This document shows positions 34,295-43,972 of a stretch of DNA of 64,000 nucleotides, piece by piece. Numbering within the stretch: position 1 is the first letter of the stretch; every line of letters begins with the position of its first letter. The notes below the pieces were generated by a model. The model saw only the letters and a list, made by a program, of their open reading frames with translations. It did not search any database and was not told the origin of the DNA. The position numbers and the translations under genes were made by a program. This stretch comes from Chlorohelix sp037138995 (GTDB lineage Bacteria > Chloroflexota > Chloroflexia > Chloroheliales > Chloroheliaceae): contig NZ_JBAXHI010000001.1 of assembly GCF_037138995.1 (NCBI RefSeq), forward strand, positions 124,001-188,000, given 5' to 3'.

Positions 34295-35494
34295 TTAATA
34301 TTGCTCCAGCACCTCCATATCAACGGCTGGAATCATTAGCCTTCTACCGCCACCCACCTCCACTTCTACCATCCGGTCAAGCGCGTTAGCTCCCACATAA
34401 CGACGCTGTGGTAGATTGATAACCCGCCCTAATACACCCAGATAAGTCGGATTGGTAAGCCTAACCAGCGAATTAACATGGGGCAATTGTGCTTCAAGGC
34501 TTATATCGGTGGATGGGTGCGTATATTCTGAGCCTACCACTGCGATTATTTCAGGGCGTTGCCAACCACGCCGCAAGCGCGTTATGCCATTTATCGAAAT
34601 CTGCAAACCGTTTTGCTCGGAAAGCATATCAAATACCCGGTTCGCCATAGGACGTTGCCCGAATCCTTCGGTCAATATCAGCGTAAAGGGGCAATCAAGG
34701 GGATTGAGTTCGGCGGGAAACCGCCAATTATTTTGTCCCACCTGATAAAAAGATTCGCGTTTGCGATAATCCAAAAATTTGGTCATTTCTTCTTCGCGCA
34801 TGCTTCCGGCAATGACACCCTTTACCCGAAACTCTACCGCCTTACGTAAAACCTCAGCCGTAACCACCGCCCCTGCCAACAAAATAAAATAGGTGCTACG
34901 GGAGTCTATACTTTCAGGACTCACCGAATGGGTTGGGTCGGCTACCATGCTCCGCAATACACCGTGAACCTCACCGCCGAAACCAACCGCCCCTCGCAGG
35001 TAATTTGCCCTAGTTTCTATCTTTACTCCATAACCCGGCACAGTCTCGGAAACTATTCCTCGTACAAATGCTTCCAATACCAAAGGTGTGGGCGAAGGAG
35101 TCAGGCTTAAATAGCCAGTTGCCTCATCATACGCGCTCAGAGTAGCGGCGAAAGGCGCACGAAACTGCATGCCTCTGAACCCTTTTTTCTGGGCAATAAT
35201 CTCTCCATCAGAAAGGCGATCGCTCACCTTTTTGAGCAATAGCTTGTTTACTTCCTTAGGAGGCATACCAAAATACTCACTAAGATTGAATAATCTAGGG
35301 CGACCCGGCAAGAGAGTGCGTGCTACAGGCGTATCATTATCTACCCGTTGACCAGCGGCAACAACTACCTCTCCCACAAGCGGCAAGTAGCGTTCCACCA
35401 TTATAGGAATATTCCACGCCAACGTTGGATAAGGGCGAAACGCCGGAACGGGGATTGATTGTTGGAAACGCATATTAACGCTCATAAGTCCCAC
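34295..35494 (-). CDS. Conserved hypothetical partner of the MutL-like protein
   Basis: A 399-residue soluble protein with no signal peptide or clear membrane helix. Residues ~25-60 (PIMVERYLPLVGEVVVAAGQRVDNDTPVART) and ~100-140 look like beta-rich, barrel-sandwich-type segments. The middle has an alpha/beta pattern (YFILLAGAVVTAEVLRKAVEFRVKGVIAG), and the C-terminus another beta-rich stretch. I do not recognise the family. Its GTG start overlaps the last base of the MutL-like stop (TAGTG), implying translational coupling and a shared function. An internal ATG nine bases later is an alternative start. Confidence 0.75.
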   Translation of the reverse strand: MGLMSVNMRFQQSIPVPAFRPYPTLAWNIPIMVERYLPLVGEVVVAAGQRVDNDTPVARTLLPGRPRLFNLSEYFGMPPKEVNKLLLKKVSDRLSDGEIIAQKKGFRGMQFRAPFAATLSAYDEATGYLSLTPSPTPLVLEAFVRGIVSETVPGYGVKIETRANYLRGAVGFGGEVHGVLRSMVADPTHSVSPESIDSRSTYFILLAGAVVTAEVLRKAVEFRVKGVIAGSMREEEMTKFLDYRKRESFYQVGQNNWRFPAELNPLDCPFTLILTEGFGQRPMANRVFDMLSEQNGLQISINGITRLRRGWQRPEIIAVVGSEYTHPSTDISLEAQLPHVNSLVRLTNPTYLGVLGRVINLPQRRYVGANALDRMVEVEVGGGRRLMIPAVDMEVLEQY

Positions 35495-37743
35495 TATCTT
35501 TTCTTCTTGCCTTTTCCGGTCAATTCTTTTCGCAATAGCTCTTCAGGAGTTAACTCCGAAAGGGAAGTCGGTTCCACAGTTTTCTTTTTGGCTGGCTTGA
35601 AAGTTTTTTGCGGTTTTGTCTTCGCAATCGGCTTTGGTGTAGGCGCGACTTTCACTGGCTCTTTTTCAGGAAGTGCTTTTAGTTCAGCCACAGGCTGAGA
35701 AGGTGGAGCTTTGCTGTTGTTCAAAGCCTGCAACGAATAACCACCCTGATTATCCTGCTCGGCTCTCTGAAGAGCATTGCGGTAAGCGCTATACCAGTGG
35801 GCAACTAATTCTTGCCGCTCATCCGAGTTAGAAGGAAAATGTAAAGGGCGACCACGCGCATCAATAACCAACCCCACCGAACCGCCGTTAATAAATTCTT
35901 GGCTACGTATCGGCACACCTGCTGCGGCGCTACCGATTCTGAAACCGGGTGCAGGTATAATCTCAAGGGTTGCTTCTTCATCGGAATAAAACGGAATAAT
36001 TTCTATATCCCCGTATTTCACTTTCAATTGGCGAGTACGCCCGGAACGAGTATGCAAGCTTACAGTTACAGCAAGGCTACCCGGTGAGGCATGCCCCAAC
36101 GGTACAACCACCGAACCAAGTCGGTTAAGGCAATCATATTGGAACAGATAAGCCGCTGCATTAGGATTGTAAGTTGCCAGCGTACCGGCAGTTGACATTA
36201 GCATTGTGGTATCTAGTTCTATATCAAGCAAACCCGTACCATCACTGCCGGCAGGCTCAAAAGCATCCAGCAGCATCAATACCGCATGCCAAGGAGTAAC
36301 ATTTACCAGAGGACCGCCCACCCCGATAATCCGGTTATAATCCAGCCCTTTGGAACTCTGCTTGGATAGCATTATATAGTTACAACGCAAAGCCTCACGA
36401 GCAAATGCGGCTTCGATATAACGCTCTCGTTCATCTGCTGGAATAGAATTTGGGCGCAGGGTTTTGTTCAAGGCGTAATGGATTACCTCATCTTCGGTAA
36501 TGTTAAAAGGAATCCATCTTAGTATCCTTACTACCCCTGTCTGTGCCAATACATTACTCAGCCCATAGCTCAAGCCAAAATCGCCCTGCACCATCGAGTT
36601 AAATTCCCCAGCGGTGGCATAAAACAGAGAAGTGTTATTCCCGCCAATATCGGCGGTCAAAACCTTATTTCCCGCAATCTGGTGCGCTAAATAGCGAGTC
36701 ATCAAGCCAACTGCGCGGCAAGTTGTATTTACCTGTCCGCTCGATAATTGGGCAAGTTTCTGATAACCCGGCAAGCCCGGCAAGAGCCTTTCCTGATAGA
36801 GTAAGGAAAGTTGGTTCTGGAGCGGTTCAAGATTCTCCCGGTCATAGGAGGGTTTGATATTATCTACGAGAAAGGACTCCAATTGCCCTGACATTTTTCC
36901 CATCAGAGCATCATGCGCTTTTGAATTACCTGCAAATATAAGGGTTGGTGCTTTATGATCTACTCCGGTTGCCATTGCCAGAACCGCTTCTTGACGATTA
37001 GCTTCAAGCACCACATCGAGCAAAGCCAGCAACGGTTGATAAGAAGAACTATCAACGCCACCGCTCATTACAATAAAGTTAGGGCTTAGTCTCCTCAACT
37101 TAGCGATTTGCCGCTCACGCCAATGTCGCAAGGTGCGGTCACCTGCTAGGCTTATGCCTTTTTGTTTCTTCTTTGTACGCTTGCTGGCTAAAGCCTCTTG
37201 CCCACTACCAAAAATAGGCGGTCTGGAAGTAGAACCTTTAAAAGGGTTAAATTCGGCTTCAGGGTTATCAAAATCAATCTCGACAGTAGTAAAACCGGTT
37301 GCAGAGTCAAAGTCATCACCGTAATCATCAAGGCTGATAGTATCCAAAACGGTGGTATAAGTGGAATGGCTACCACGCGCAGCAGCCGCAGCCGATTCAT
37401 TCTTTACCAAACCGGCGGCAACTAACCGCAAAGGTTCGGCAGCGCTACTACTTGCCAAGAAAGCATCTACTCCGGTTCGGTCATCTTCTTGTGGTATCAG
37501 GATACGACCGTCAGAAATAAGCTTTCGACCAGTGCTGGCTTCAATCGAAGCGATAGCGTTCATGACTCCGACAGTCACATCCATAAAGGGGGCTTCGGAA
37601 GTGCTAGGCGCTTCACCGCGAGCTATAAAGCGATAAGCATTATCGACGATTTCTATCAAAACTACGCGGGTTACATTGCTGCCGCAATCCGCTACCAACG
37701 CCGACTCTAATTGCCCAACCAACATTTGACGACTGGAAAACAC
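35494..37743 (-). CDS. MutL/GlmL-like ASKHA-type ATPase (orphan)
   Basis: A 749-residue protein of the MutL (glutamate-mutase-L-like) family. ASKHA-type motifs are visible: phosphate 1 (VADCGSNVTRVVLIEI), phosphate 2 (LTADIGGNNTSLFYAT) and an adenosine-type Gly motif (IGVGGPLVNVTP). The C-terminal ~110 residues are a Pro/Lys-rich disordered tail ending GKGKKKR. Database annotation as 'glutamate mutase L' refers to a protein encoded between the mutase subunits in clostridia, but no mutase subunit is in this window and all neighbours are membrane or scaffold proteins. A role as the ATPase of an envelope complex is more plausible here; that is inference. GTG start with GGAGG eight bases upstream. 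Confidence 0.85.
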   Translation of the reverse strand: MFSSRQMLVGQLESALVADCGSNVTRVVLIEIVDNAYRFIARGEAPSTSEAPFMDVTVGVMNAIASIEASTGRKLISDGRILIPQEDDRTGVDAFLASSSAAEPLRLVAAGLVKNESAAAAARGSHSTYTTVLDTISLDDYGDDFDSATGFTTVEIDFDNPEAEFNPFKGSTSRPPIFGSGQEALASKRTKKKQKGISLAGDRTLRHWRERQIAKLRRLSPNFIVMSGGVDSSSYQPLLALLDVVLEANRQEAVLAMATGVDHKAPTLIFAGNSKAHDALMGKMSGQLESFLVDNIKPSYDRENLEPLQNQLSLLYQERLLPGLPGYQKLAQLSSGQVNTTCRAVGLMTRYLAHQIAGNKVLTADIGGNNTSLFYATAGEFNSMVQGDFGLSYGLSNVLAQTGVVRILRWIPFNITEDEVIHYALNKTLRPNSIPADERERYIEAAFAREALRCNYIMLSKQSSKGLDYNRIIGVGGPLVNVTPWHAVLMLLDAFEPAGSDGTGLLDIELDTTMLMSTAGTLATYNPNAAAYLFQYDCLNRLGSVVVPLGHASPGSLAVTVSLHTRSGRTRQLKVKYGDIEIIPFYSDEEATLEIIPAPGFRIGSAAAGVPIRSQEFINGGSVGLVIDARGRPLHFPSNSDERQELVAHWYSAYRNALQRAEQDNQGGYSLQALNNSKAPPSQPVAELKALPEKEPVKVAPTPKPIAKTKPQKTFKPAKKKTVEPTSLSELTPEELLRKELTGKGKKKR

Positions 37744-37747
37744 CGGG

Positions 37748-38413
37748 TCAGCCTCCTAATTTGATAAGAAACATCAGCCGATCTAGCAAAGCCGCAAAAT
37801 AAGTCAAGAATACTGACCCAAAAATTGCGCCAAATGTTAGCATTAAAGACCAGCGCCCCAACAAACGCACTATCACCCCTGCTTGTGCCGTGCCGCTTTC
37901 TTCAGGGTTCTTACGTATGGTAAACTGGAAATAAGCCAGTGAAAGTAGCACCCCTGCTACCAGCACAATATTGCCGAGAATGTCCCAGCTATTCGACCCG
38001 GCGCTCCCACGCAGATTAACAATGGTTTGCCCGACCTGCGGAACTAACGTGCCGAATACCGCACCCGACAACGCTAACGCAGAAACCGTACCTATTACCA
38101 TCGCCATAATTATATTGTGGAGAGAACGAGTGGCGCGTCCTACTCTAACCAACAGAAGCGCTCCCAGAACCAAAGGAATCGCAAAGGTTAAAACGGTGGC
38201 TAAAGTGGGTGAACCTCCGGAGGTTTCCTGCCGGACGGCATCAAAAGCCGGAATAATAATTCCAAATATTATCTGTAGCACAGCCCAACCGAGGCTAACC
38301 CCAACCAACAGGTATTCGGCAATCCGAAACAGCACATTATCGCTTACCAGATAGCTATATACCATCAGTGTCAGTACCACCGCGATACCTGTTCCCAAGC
38401 TTGACCAATCCAT
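37748..38413 (-). CDS. Polytopic membrane protein of the ASKHA operon (221 aa)
   Basis: A 221-residue hydrophobic protein with about six membrane segments, including GIAVVLTLMVYSYLVSD, LLVGVSLGWAVLQIIFGIII, TVLTFAIPLVLGALLLV, ILGNIVLVAGVLLSLAYF and SLMLTFGAIFGSVFLTYFAALL. It has no transporter or enzyme motif that I recognise. It overlaps the 1,362-residue gene upstream by one base and is followed 4 bases later by the MutL-like gene, so all three are co-translated. It could form the membrane base of the complex. Confidence 0.78.
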   Translation of the reverse strand: MDWSSLGTGIAVVLTLMVYSYLVSDNVLFRIAEYLLVGVSLGWAVLQIIFGIIIPAFDAVRQETSGGSPTLATVLTFAIPLVLGALLLVRVGRATRSLHNIIMAMVIGTVSALALSGAVFGTLVPQVGQTIVNLRGSAGSNSWDILGNIVLVAGVLLSLAYFQFTIRKNPEESGTAQAGVIVRLLGRWSLMLTFGAIFGSVFLTYFAALLDRLMFLIKLGG

Positions 38414-41400
38414 CAGGCAGACCCCCGTCGTTTCCTTAACTCAGCCGATAAGTAAACCACGTTCACTACAATAATTATCAGTACCAAACCCAACGACGCA
38501 AAAGTTTGTGCATTAAGGCGTTGGAGCAAATTCACATTGCGATCTGAAGAAATATTACGGTCAAGCAGTAATTGCTGGTATTGCGCCGCGCCGCTCAATC
38601 CGGTAAGCAAAGCTTGAGGTCGGGTAAACTTGCCGAAGCTTCCCGCTTCTGCGGCTGGTGGTCCAAACACATAGGGCTGCGCGAAAGGTTGGACTGCCGA
38701 GGGAGTTACCAATAACAAGCGGGCATTTGGCTGAATACTTAATTGCTCGACCCATGAACGTACACTGCCTTCATTACCAGCCAACACAATTATCATGTCA
38801 AAGTCCTGCAAACCGTTAATTCCCTGCATCACCGGGTAACTGGATGCCTGTGCGCCTTTTTTGTAATCGGGCAGAGCGCCGATATTAGAGAAAAGGCTTC
38901 GCAAGGCGGCTTCATTACCAGAACGGTAGCCTAGATTCAAATATCCGGTGCCATATTCGTAAAGACGAGTAGCGCTGTTACCGTACTCAGGGCGGGTAGC
39001 AAGTTCGTTGAGAATTTGGCTGGCAAGGGCAGGTCCTTGCGGATTCAGGCTAACCGTCACAATACGCGAACGCTTCGCCATAACATGCTGGGTCACACTC
39101 TGCGATAGGCTTCGCATTTCACCGTTTACTTCAGCATCCCAATCATAAGCCAGTAACACTTTCTGGTTTGATTGCAGACTTTCAACCGCAGTAAAAAAAT
39201 TAAGGGTATTAGGCTGAATATTAATTGAGGCATCTTTTATCGGCGTTAACAGGATACCAAGCAGAGCCGCCAGCAACAGCGCCATAAAAGCGGCGTATCG
39301 TAACAAAGTAGCCCGGCTAATAAGCGGTTTTTTCTGCTCTTTTTTATCCTCAACCACTATTTTATGAGACGAGGATAACAAAGTATTAAGCACATCTGCA
39401 CCCACCAGAATTACAGGTATGGTCACTACAGGAAGGTTATCGGCTAGTTTAACCGAGTCAGAAAGTAAATCCGGTTCTTCAGTTACAGTCGGACCAACAG
39501 TGCGTAACCATGATGGCAATTGTCCCGGCACAAATTCTGTCAGGCTTGGCTGGCTGATTGCTTGAGCAGGCTCAGGAACAACAGGTTCGGATTGTTGTGC
39601 CAACCATAAAGGCACATCAAGATCACCGAGAAAGTTCTGACCTTCTATTTCAAGAGACAGTGGTGATGCAACTTCCATCTGTGGCATCTGCAAATTTGGC
39701 TGGAGAGTACCAACATCCTCTATTTGGATGATACCCTTAAGGTCTGCCGTATCATCTTTTAACCAATCCGGTATTTCAGAGAGCGGCATGGGTATTTCAG
39801 GCGCAGGTTCGGGCTTCTTTTCGGCGTTAAGCCATTCCGGGACTGTTACGGGCAGTGGCTCATCATCACCCAACAGCGCAATTTCGCGCAATAGTGCGCC
39901 TATCTGCGACTCTTGAGCAACCGGTTTCGCCACATCGGTATCCGGAGAAGTGGGCGCGGCGAGTGTTTCGGTTTTATCCTTTAACCATTCCGGTATATTT
40001 TCAAGCTGCGCATCCAGAGCATAAGACCCTACCTGTGAATAGGTTTTAGGGGCTTCTTCCGCCTTACGAGTTGGAGCAGTACCTTGCATCATAGATTTGA
40101 GCCAGTCAGGGGGTTCTTCTTCACCTGCCTGACCTTGCGGATATTCAAACTCACCTAGCCATTCCGGGATTTCAGCGCTAGAAGTACCCGGCGCATCCAC
40201 AACTGTATGAGATGACTCGCTAACTTCCGGTTCTGTATCCACAAAATTGGCAAGGTCAAACGGTTCGAGTGTATCTTCGGTTTGTTCGCGCGGAGCGTCA
40301 ATCGGCGCAGGAACGCTTTCAGAAACGGGCGGTTGTAACCACTCCGGCACTTCCTCAACAGGCTTAGCGGTGGTTTCTAGGTCAACCTCACCCAACCACT
40401 GCGGAAACGCTTCGGTGGGTACAGCGGCAATGGGTTTTTCTATGGATAGTTCTTCTTTTAAACCTTTTAGCCAATCCGGTATATTCTCTTCTTCCTGCGC
40501 TTGATTCTCAGATTGGACTCCGGTTGTAAGCCAATCTGGAACGGCTTCTGCAACAGTAGTAGAATCAGGAGATGAAATTTCACCTAGCCAATCCGGTATA
40601 GCTTCTTCTTCCTGCACTTGCTTTTCAGCTTGGACTCCGGTTGTAAGCCAATCTGGAACAGCACCGGGTGTAGGTGTAACAGGCTCATCGCCAATTTCGG
40701 CTTTCAACCATGCGGGCAGTTCATCAGGTATTTCTTGAGATTCAGTTGATGTTATCTCACTATTCAACCATTCCGGCATATCAAGAGAGGCTACTTGCTC
40801 AATCAGATTTTCCTCAGACGAGGTTTCTTGCGGCAAATCTACAGAGCTATCCGAGATTTGCTGTAAAGCCAAATCAGCAAGACTAAATTCTTCGATTGGA
40901 TGCGCCTGCGACTCAACTAACGGAGGATTAGCTATATCCTCCGAAGATTTTACCTCTTGTAGTAACATCTCAGGACTGGTTAATTCATTAGTCTGGCGCA
41001 ACAATTCACGCATTGAAAGTGGTCTTGTTTCATCAGAGGATTGTACTGAACCAGCTTCTTCCTCTGTCCATTTAGGCTTATCTGCCTCAAATTCGTCTGT
41101 AGGAATAAACTTTGAGGACTCAATTTGCTGTTCAACAGCAAGAGTGAAAGGCGCAAGCGTTATTTCCGATTTTGAAGTGGTAGGCGGTGTGTAATTTGGA
41201 AGCTCTAGACCTCTAAGCCATGGAGCAACACCTTCACCCCAAGGCGCGACAGGCTGAGTCGGAGCAGTTTCCCTTGATGTAGCAACGTCACTCTCTTCAA
41301 CACTTTCTTCGATGAACAATTCTTCCAGCGGAGGTAGCGATGCTGAGTCTACTAACTCTGAAGTTCCACTTTTCCTCACTACGCCAACCACATTATTATT

Positions 41401-42501
41401 GCTCAAATCGGGAAGCTCTTCAAGCTCAAATGTGTCAAAACCAAGTAATTTTCTGGCGAGAGATTTGGGGTCGCTTTCTTCAAAAGCCTCCTCCAGAGCC
41501 TTTTCAAGTTCAACATCACCGAAACCACCCGGTTTTCCGATTGAAGAGTCTTGTTCGGCTTGATTACGCTTGAGCCATTCCGGCACATCTCTTGAAGGGC
41601 GAGGCTGTCTTTCGGTCGGAGAGAACAAACCTTCCGGTGGTTCTACCAGTTCATCAGTTTGGTGCGGGAAAGGAACAAAAACCGGCTGATCTCGCAAGCG
41701 GCTTGAAGTGCGATTTTCCTGCTTTTCCGAGGAAGGGGAAGTAAGGTCGCGCAACCATGTAGGCATACCATTATCCAAATCTTCGGTAGCAGGCTTGCTG
41801 AAGCGGCTATCAGTATCTAGCCCTCTTTCAGCCGGAGATAATTCAAAGGGCGCGACTTCCGAAGAATTAAAATTTCCGGTTTCTTCGAGCGAAAACACAT
41901 CAAGTGCAGGATTTTGCTCTACACTTGAACTGTGAAATACTGATTCGCCGGGAGGTTGTGCCATAGATAACCAATCTGGTAATTCACCAGTCTGCGGCAA
42001 GTTCGAGCGACGAAGCGATGGGGCTGCAATCGGACGTTCTTCCGGCGGAATTTCCTCAATCGGCAAGCGTAATTCCTCGGCAAGTAGCCCAAAGTCTTCC
42101 GGCGCAAAAGCGGGTAACTCCAAATTAAGTTCTTCCAGCGCACCAGATTCCTCATCATCCGGTGAAAAATCAGTGGGTTTGGGTAAATCGCTCCGCAAAG
42201 CACTGAAAGAATCAAAAGACTCAGTATGGGAGGAGTCGTTTCCTTTTTCTTGGCGTTTTTTAGCAGCGGCTTCGGCAAAGCGAGAGAGCTTACGGTTAGA
42301 AGTGGGAGTCTCCTGTCCGAACTGTTGCAAGTTTATCCGCCCCCCAAGCGTAGGTGTTTCCTGATTCCCTACCTGATTTTCATCTTTCTTTGCTTTTATA
42401 TGTGAACGTGGCGTACCACAATTCTGGCACAGGATAGCATTAGGCGAATTTAGTTGCCCACACTCTTGGCATTTATTAACCTGTTCAGCCCGGTCAGACA
42501 T
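38413..42501 (-). CDS. Giant zinc-ribbon scaffold with Pro-x-Trp-Leu repeats and two membrane helices
   Basis: A 1,362-residue protein. It begins with a four-Cys zinc ribbon (CQECGQLNSPNAILCQNCG, residues ~11-29). About 1,000 residues of acidic disordered sequence follow, with ~19 Pro-x-Trp-Leu motifs (VPDWL, IPEWL, LPAWL and similar) and a few x-Pro-Phe-x-Leu sites (LAPFTLA, LEPFDLA). The last ~300 residues hold a membrane helix (YAAFMALLLAALLGILLTPI), a ~210-residue exposed alpha/beta domain and a terminal helix (LGLVLIIIVVNVVYLS). The disordered part is probably cytoplasmic. The evenly spaced aromatic motifs suggest multivalent binding to a repeated partner; the function is unknown. Confidence 0.85.
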   Translation of the reverse strand: MSDRAEQVNKCQECGQLNSPNAILCQNCGTPRSHIKAKKDENQVGNQETPTLGGRINLQQFGQETPTSNRKLSRFAEAAAKKRQEKGNDSSHTESFDSFSALRSDLPKPTDFSPDDEESGALEELNLELPAFAPEDFGLLAEELRLPIEEIPPEERPIAAPSLRRSNLPQTGELPDWLSMAQPPGESVFHSSSVEQNPALDVFSLEETGNFNSSEVAPFELSPAERGLDTDSRFSKPATEDLDNGMPTWLRDLTSPSSEKQENRTSSRLRDQPVFVPFPHQTDELVEPPEGLFSPTERQPRPSRDVPEWLKRNQAEQDSSIGKPGGFGDVELEKALEEAFEESDPKSLARKLLGFDTFELEELPDLSNNNVVGVVRKSGTSELVDSASLPPLEELFIEESVEESDVATSRETAPTQPVAPWGEGVAPWLRGLELPNYTPPTTSKSEITLAPFTLAVEQQIESSKFIPTDEFEADKPKWTEEEAGSVQSSDETRPLSMRELLRQTNELTSPEMLLQEVKSSEDIANPPLVESQAHPIEEFSLADLALQQISDSSVDLPQETSSEENLIEQVASLDMPEWLNSEITSTESQEIPDELPAWLKAEIGDEPVTPTPGAVPDWLTTGVQAEKQVQEEEAIPDWLGEISSPDSTTVAEAVPDWLTTGVQSENQAQEEENIPDWLKGLKEELSIEKPIAAVPTEAFPQWLGEVDLETTAKPVEEVPEWLQPPVSESVPAPIDAPREQTEDTLEPFDLANFVDTEPEVSESSHTVVDAPGTSSAEIPEWLGEFEYPQGQAGEEEPPDWLKSMMQGTAPTRKAEEAPKTYSQVGSYALDAQLENIPEWLKDKTETLAAPTSPDTDVAKPVAQESQIGALLREIALLGDDEPLPVTVPEWLNAEKKPEPAPEIPMPLSEIPDWLKDDTADLKGIIQIEDVGTLQPNLQMPQMEVASPLSLEIEGQNFLGDLDVPLWLAQQSEPVVPEPAQAISQPSLTEFVPGQLPSWLRTVGPTVTEEPDLLSDSVKLADNLPVVTIPVILVGADVLNTLLSSSHKIVVEDKKEQKKPLISRATLLRYAAFMALLLAALLGILLTPIKDASINIQPNTLNFFTAVESLQSNQKVLLAYDWDAEVNGEMRSLSQSVTQHVMAKRSRIVTVSLNPQGPALASQILNELATRPEYGNSATRLYEYGTGYLNLGYRSGNEAALRSLFSNIGALPDYKKGAQASSYPVMQGINGLQDFDMIIVLAGNEGSVRSWVEQLSIQPNARLLLVTPSAVQPFAQPYVFGPPAAEAGSFGKFTRPQALLTGLSGAAQYQQLLLDRNISSDRNVNLLQRLNAQTFASLGLVLIIIVVNVVYLSAELRKRRGSA
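40471..40659 (-). repeat. 117-bp periodic duplication inside the scaffold gene
   Basis: Segments 40471-40542 and 40588-40659 are close copies offset by 117 bp (39 codons). Each encodes a VPDWLTTGVQ and IPDWL motif pair with an acidic spacer. This shows that the motif array grows by in-frame duplication. Confidence 0.8.
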
Positions 42502-42553
42502 AAAGTTACCCGAATCCCGTTTACAACTTTATAAAACGTCTTTTGGCAAATTT

Positions 42554-43174
42554 TCAGCCCAGATAACGGTTATCCACTCCTAAAATATAACGCAAACTGG
42601 TTGCAATCGCTCCTAAAGCCGCACCAATTAGCACGCCGCGCAATACTCCCATAACCGGATAATTCTGGAACCAGTGTGCAAGGTCGCTCAAACCACCGAA
42701 TGGTTGTAGCGCAACTTGCCCTAACAATACAATCAATGCACCCACCAACATTAAAGTTGACTCTACTGTTCCTATTCTTAAAGCTTTTATCGCTGCTGAA
42801 ACCATCAGGAACGCCAGAAGAGAAAACAAAGTGGTCGAAAGCGGTTGATAAATATATTGGTATATCCAGTTTGTAACATCATCTTGCAGGTTTGTGACTC
42901 GCCCGATTATACCACCAACAAGCACACCACCCGCACTCAAAAGCAATATCAGGCTGTAAACGTAGCCCGATTCGCGCTTTAGCGCTCGCCCGAAATGGAC
43001 TCGTACCACGTTGCCCAAGCCTACCAGCACGGCAAACGCCATAATAATAGAAGCCCAAAGCCCCAACAGCGAGGCAAAACCCTCTACTACATTATTGGTA
43101 AAAAAATCTATTAAAACCAGAGCCGCGCTCAGGTAAATAATGATTATTGGTATATATAATCCGGGTTTACGCAT
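42554..43174 (-). CDS. Polytopic membrane protein of the ASKHA operon (206 aa)
   Basis: A 206-residue hydrophobic protein with five or six membrane segments (YIPIIIIYLSAALVLIDFF, LLGLWASIIMAFAVLVGLG, YVYSLILLLSAGGVLVGGII, TLFSLLAFLMVSAAIKAL, STLMLVGALIVLLGQVAL and a Gly/Ala-rich last helix). There are no catalytic motifs. It resembles the 221-residue protein of the same operon in size and topology but not obviously in sequence. It sits 6 bases after the DUF6754-type gene. Confidence 0.77.
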   Translation of the reverse strand: MRKPGLYIPIIIIYLSAALVLIDFFTNNVVEGFASLLGLWASIIMAFAVLVGLGNVVRVHFGRALKRESGYVYSLILLLSAGGVLVGGIIGRVTNLQDDVTNWIYQYIYQPLSTTLFSLLAFLMVSAAIKALRIGTVESTLMLVGALIVLLGQVALQPFGGLSDLAHWFQNYPVMGVLRGVLIGAALGAIATSLRYILGVDNRYLG

Positions 43175-43180
43175 AAGCTA

Positions 43181-43972
43181 TTACCGTAAAAATAAATCGC
43201 CAACATTGAATCCGAGAGTTGCCGCCACTACACCCCCCAGAATGCCGATAATTATCAATATTCGAAATACATCCTGCACTTGAAGCGAGGCTAACTGAGA
43301 CGGTTTACGGCTGAGATAGGCAGGAGCAGCATATACTTCTTCGCCCAGCAGCGTATTTTCAAAACCGGCGCTGGCAATTGCCAAAGGCATTGCTTGTGTG
43401 TTGGTAGTACCCACCACCTGCGGGAGGTCGAGCCGATTTGCCATATCACCCAACAACAGATACTCAGGACCAATCCGCCCGATTAGAGCGGTCCCGCTAA
43501 TGTTTGGCTCTGCGATTATCGAAACAAGCCCTGCCGCATAAGCAGCATTTTGTTGCTGTGTAATAAAGAGGGTTTGCTCAGGTTTATAATCCTGAAGGCG
43601 ACCAGACTGAACATATTCGGCATCAGAGGTAGCATCTGCCATCAAATAGGTAATCGCATCGTTAGTGGTGGTGATTACGCTACCTTTACTTCGTGCTGCC
43701 ACCTGTTGGACTGAGGATAAAGAGCTGATTCCACTAAGGGTTTCAGCAGTACCGGCTTCACCTTCCAATCCGCCATTCCCAACCGAAAAATGCACTTTTG
43801 AGCCTGTTTCAACCGTTCGCTGAACCATTAGACGCAACCGATTCAAGCCGGGTAAAGGGCGTAAATTAACAGCGCGTTTTCGTTCCAGTTGCGCCCAGCT
43901 ATAGAAATACAGTAGCACAAACGCCAGAATAATAACTATGGAAATCAGCGTACCACTGGATAAGTCTGCCAT
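43181..43972 (-). CDS. DUF6754-type membrane protein
   Basis: A 263-residue protein with one N-terminal membrane helix (ISIVIILAFVLLYFYSWAQL), a ~190-residue soluble domain and one C-terminal helix (VFRILIIIGILGGVVAATLGF). The soluble domain contains RLRLMVQRTVETGSKVHFSVGNGG, YLMADATSDAEYVQSG, YAAGLVSIIAE and LLGDMANRLDLPQVVG. The pattern fits DUF6754, an uncharacterised prokaryotic membrane family; I recall this from general knowledge and could not check it. Its ATG overlaps the stop of the 173-residue gene (TAATG). Confidence 0.72.
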   Translation of the reverse strand: MADLSSGTLISIVIILAFVLLYFYSWAQLERKRAVNLRPLPGLNRLRLMVQRTVETGSKVHFSVGNGGLEGEAGTAETLSGISSLSSVQQVAARSKGSVITTTNDAITYLMADATSDAEYVQSGRLQDYKPEQTLFITQQQNAAYAAGLVSIIAEPNISGTALIGRIGPEYLLLGDMANRLDLPQVVGTTNTQAMPLAIASAGFENTLLGEEVYAAPAYLSRKPSQLASLQVQDVFRILIIIGILGGVVAATLGFNVGDLFLR

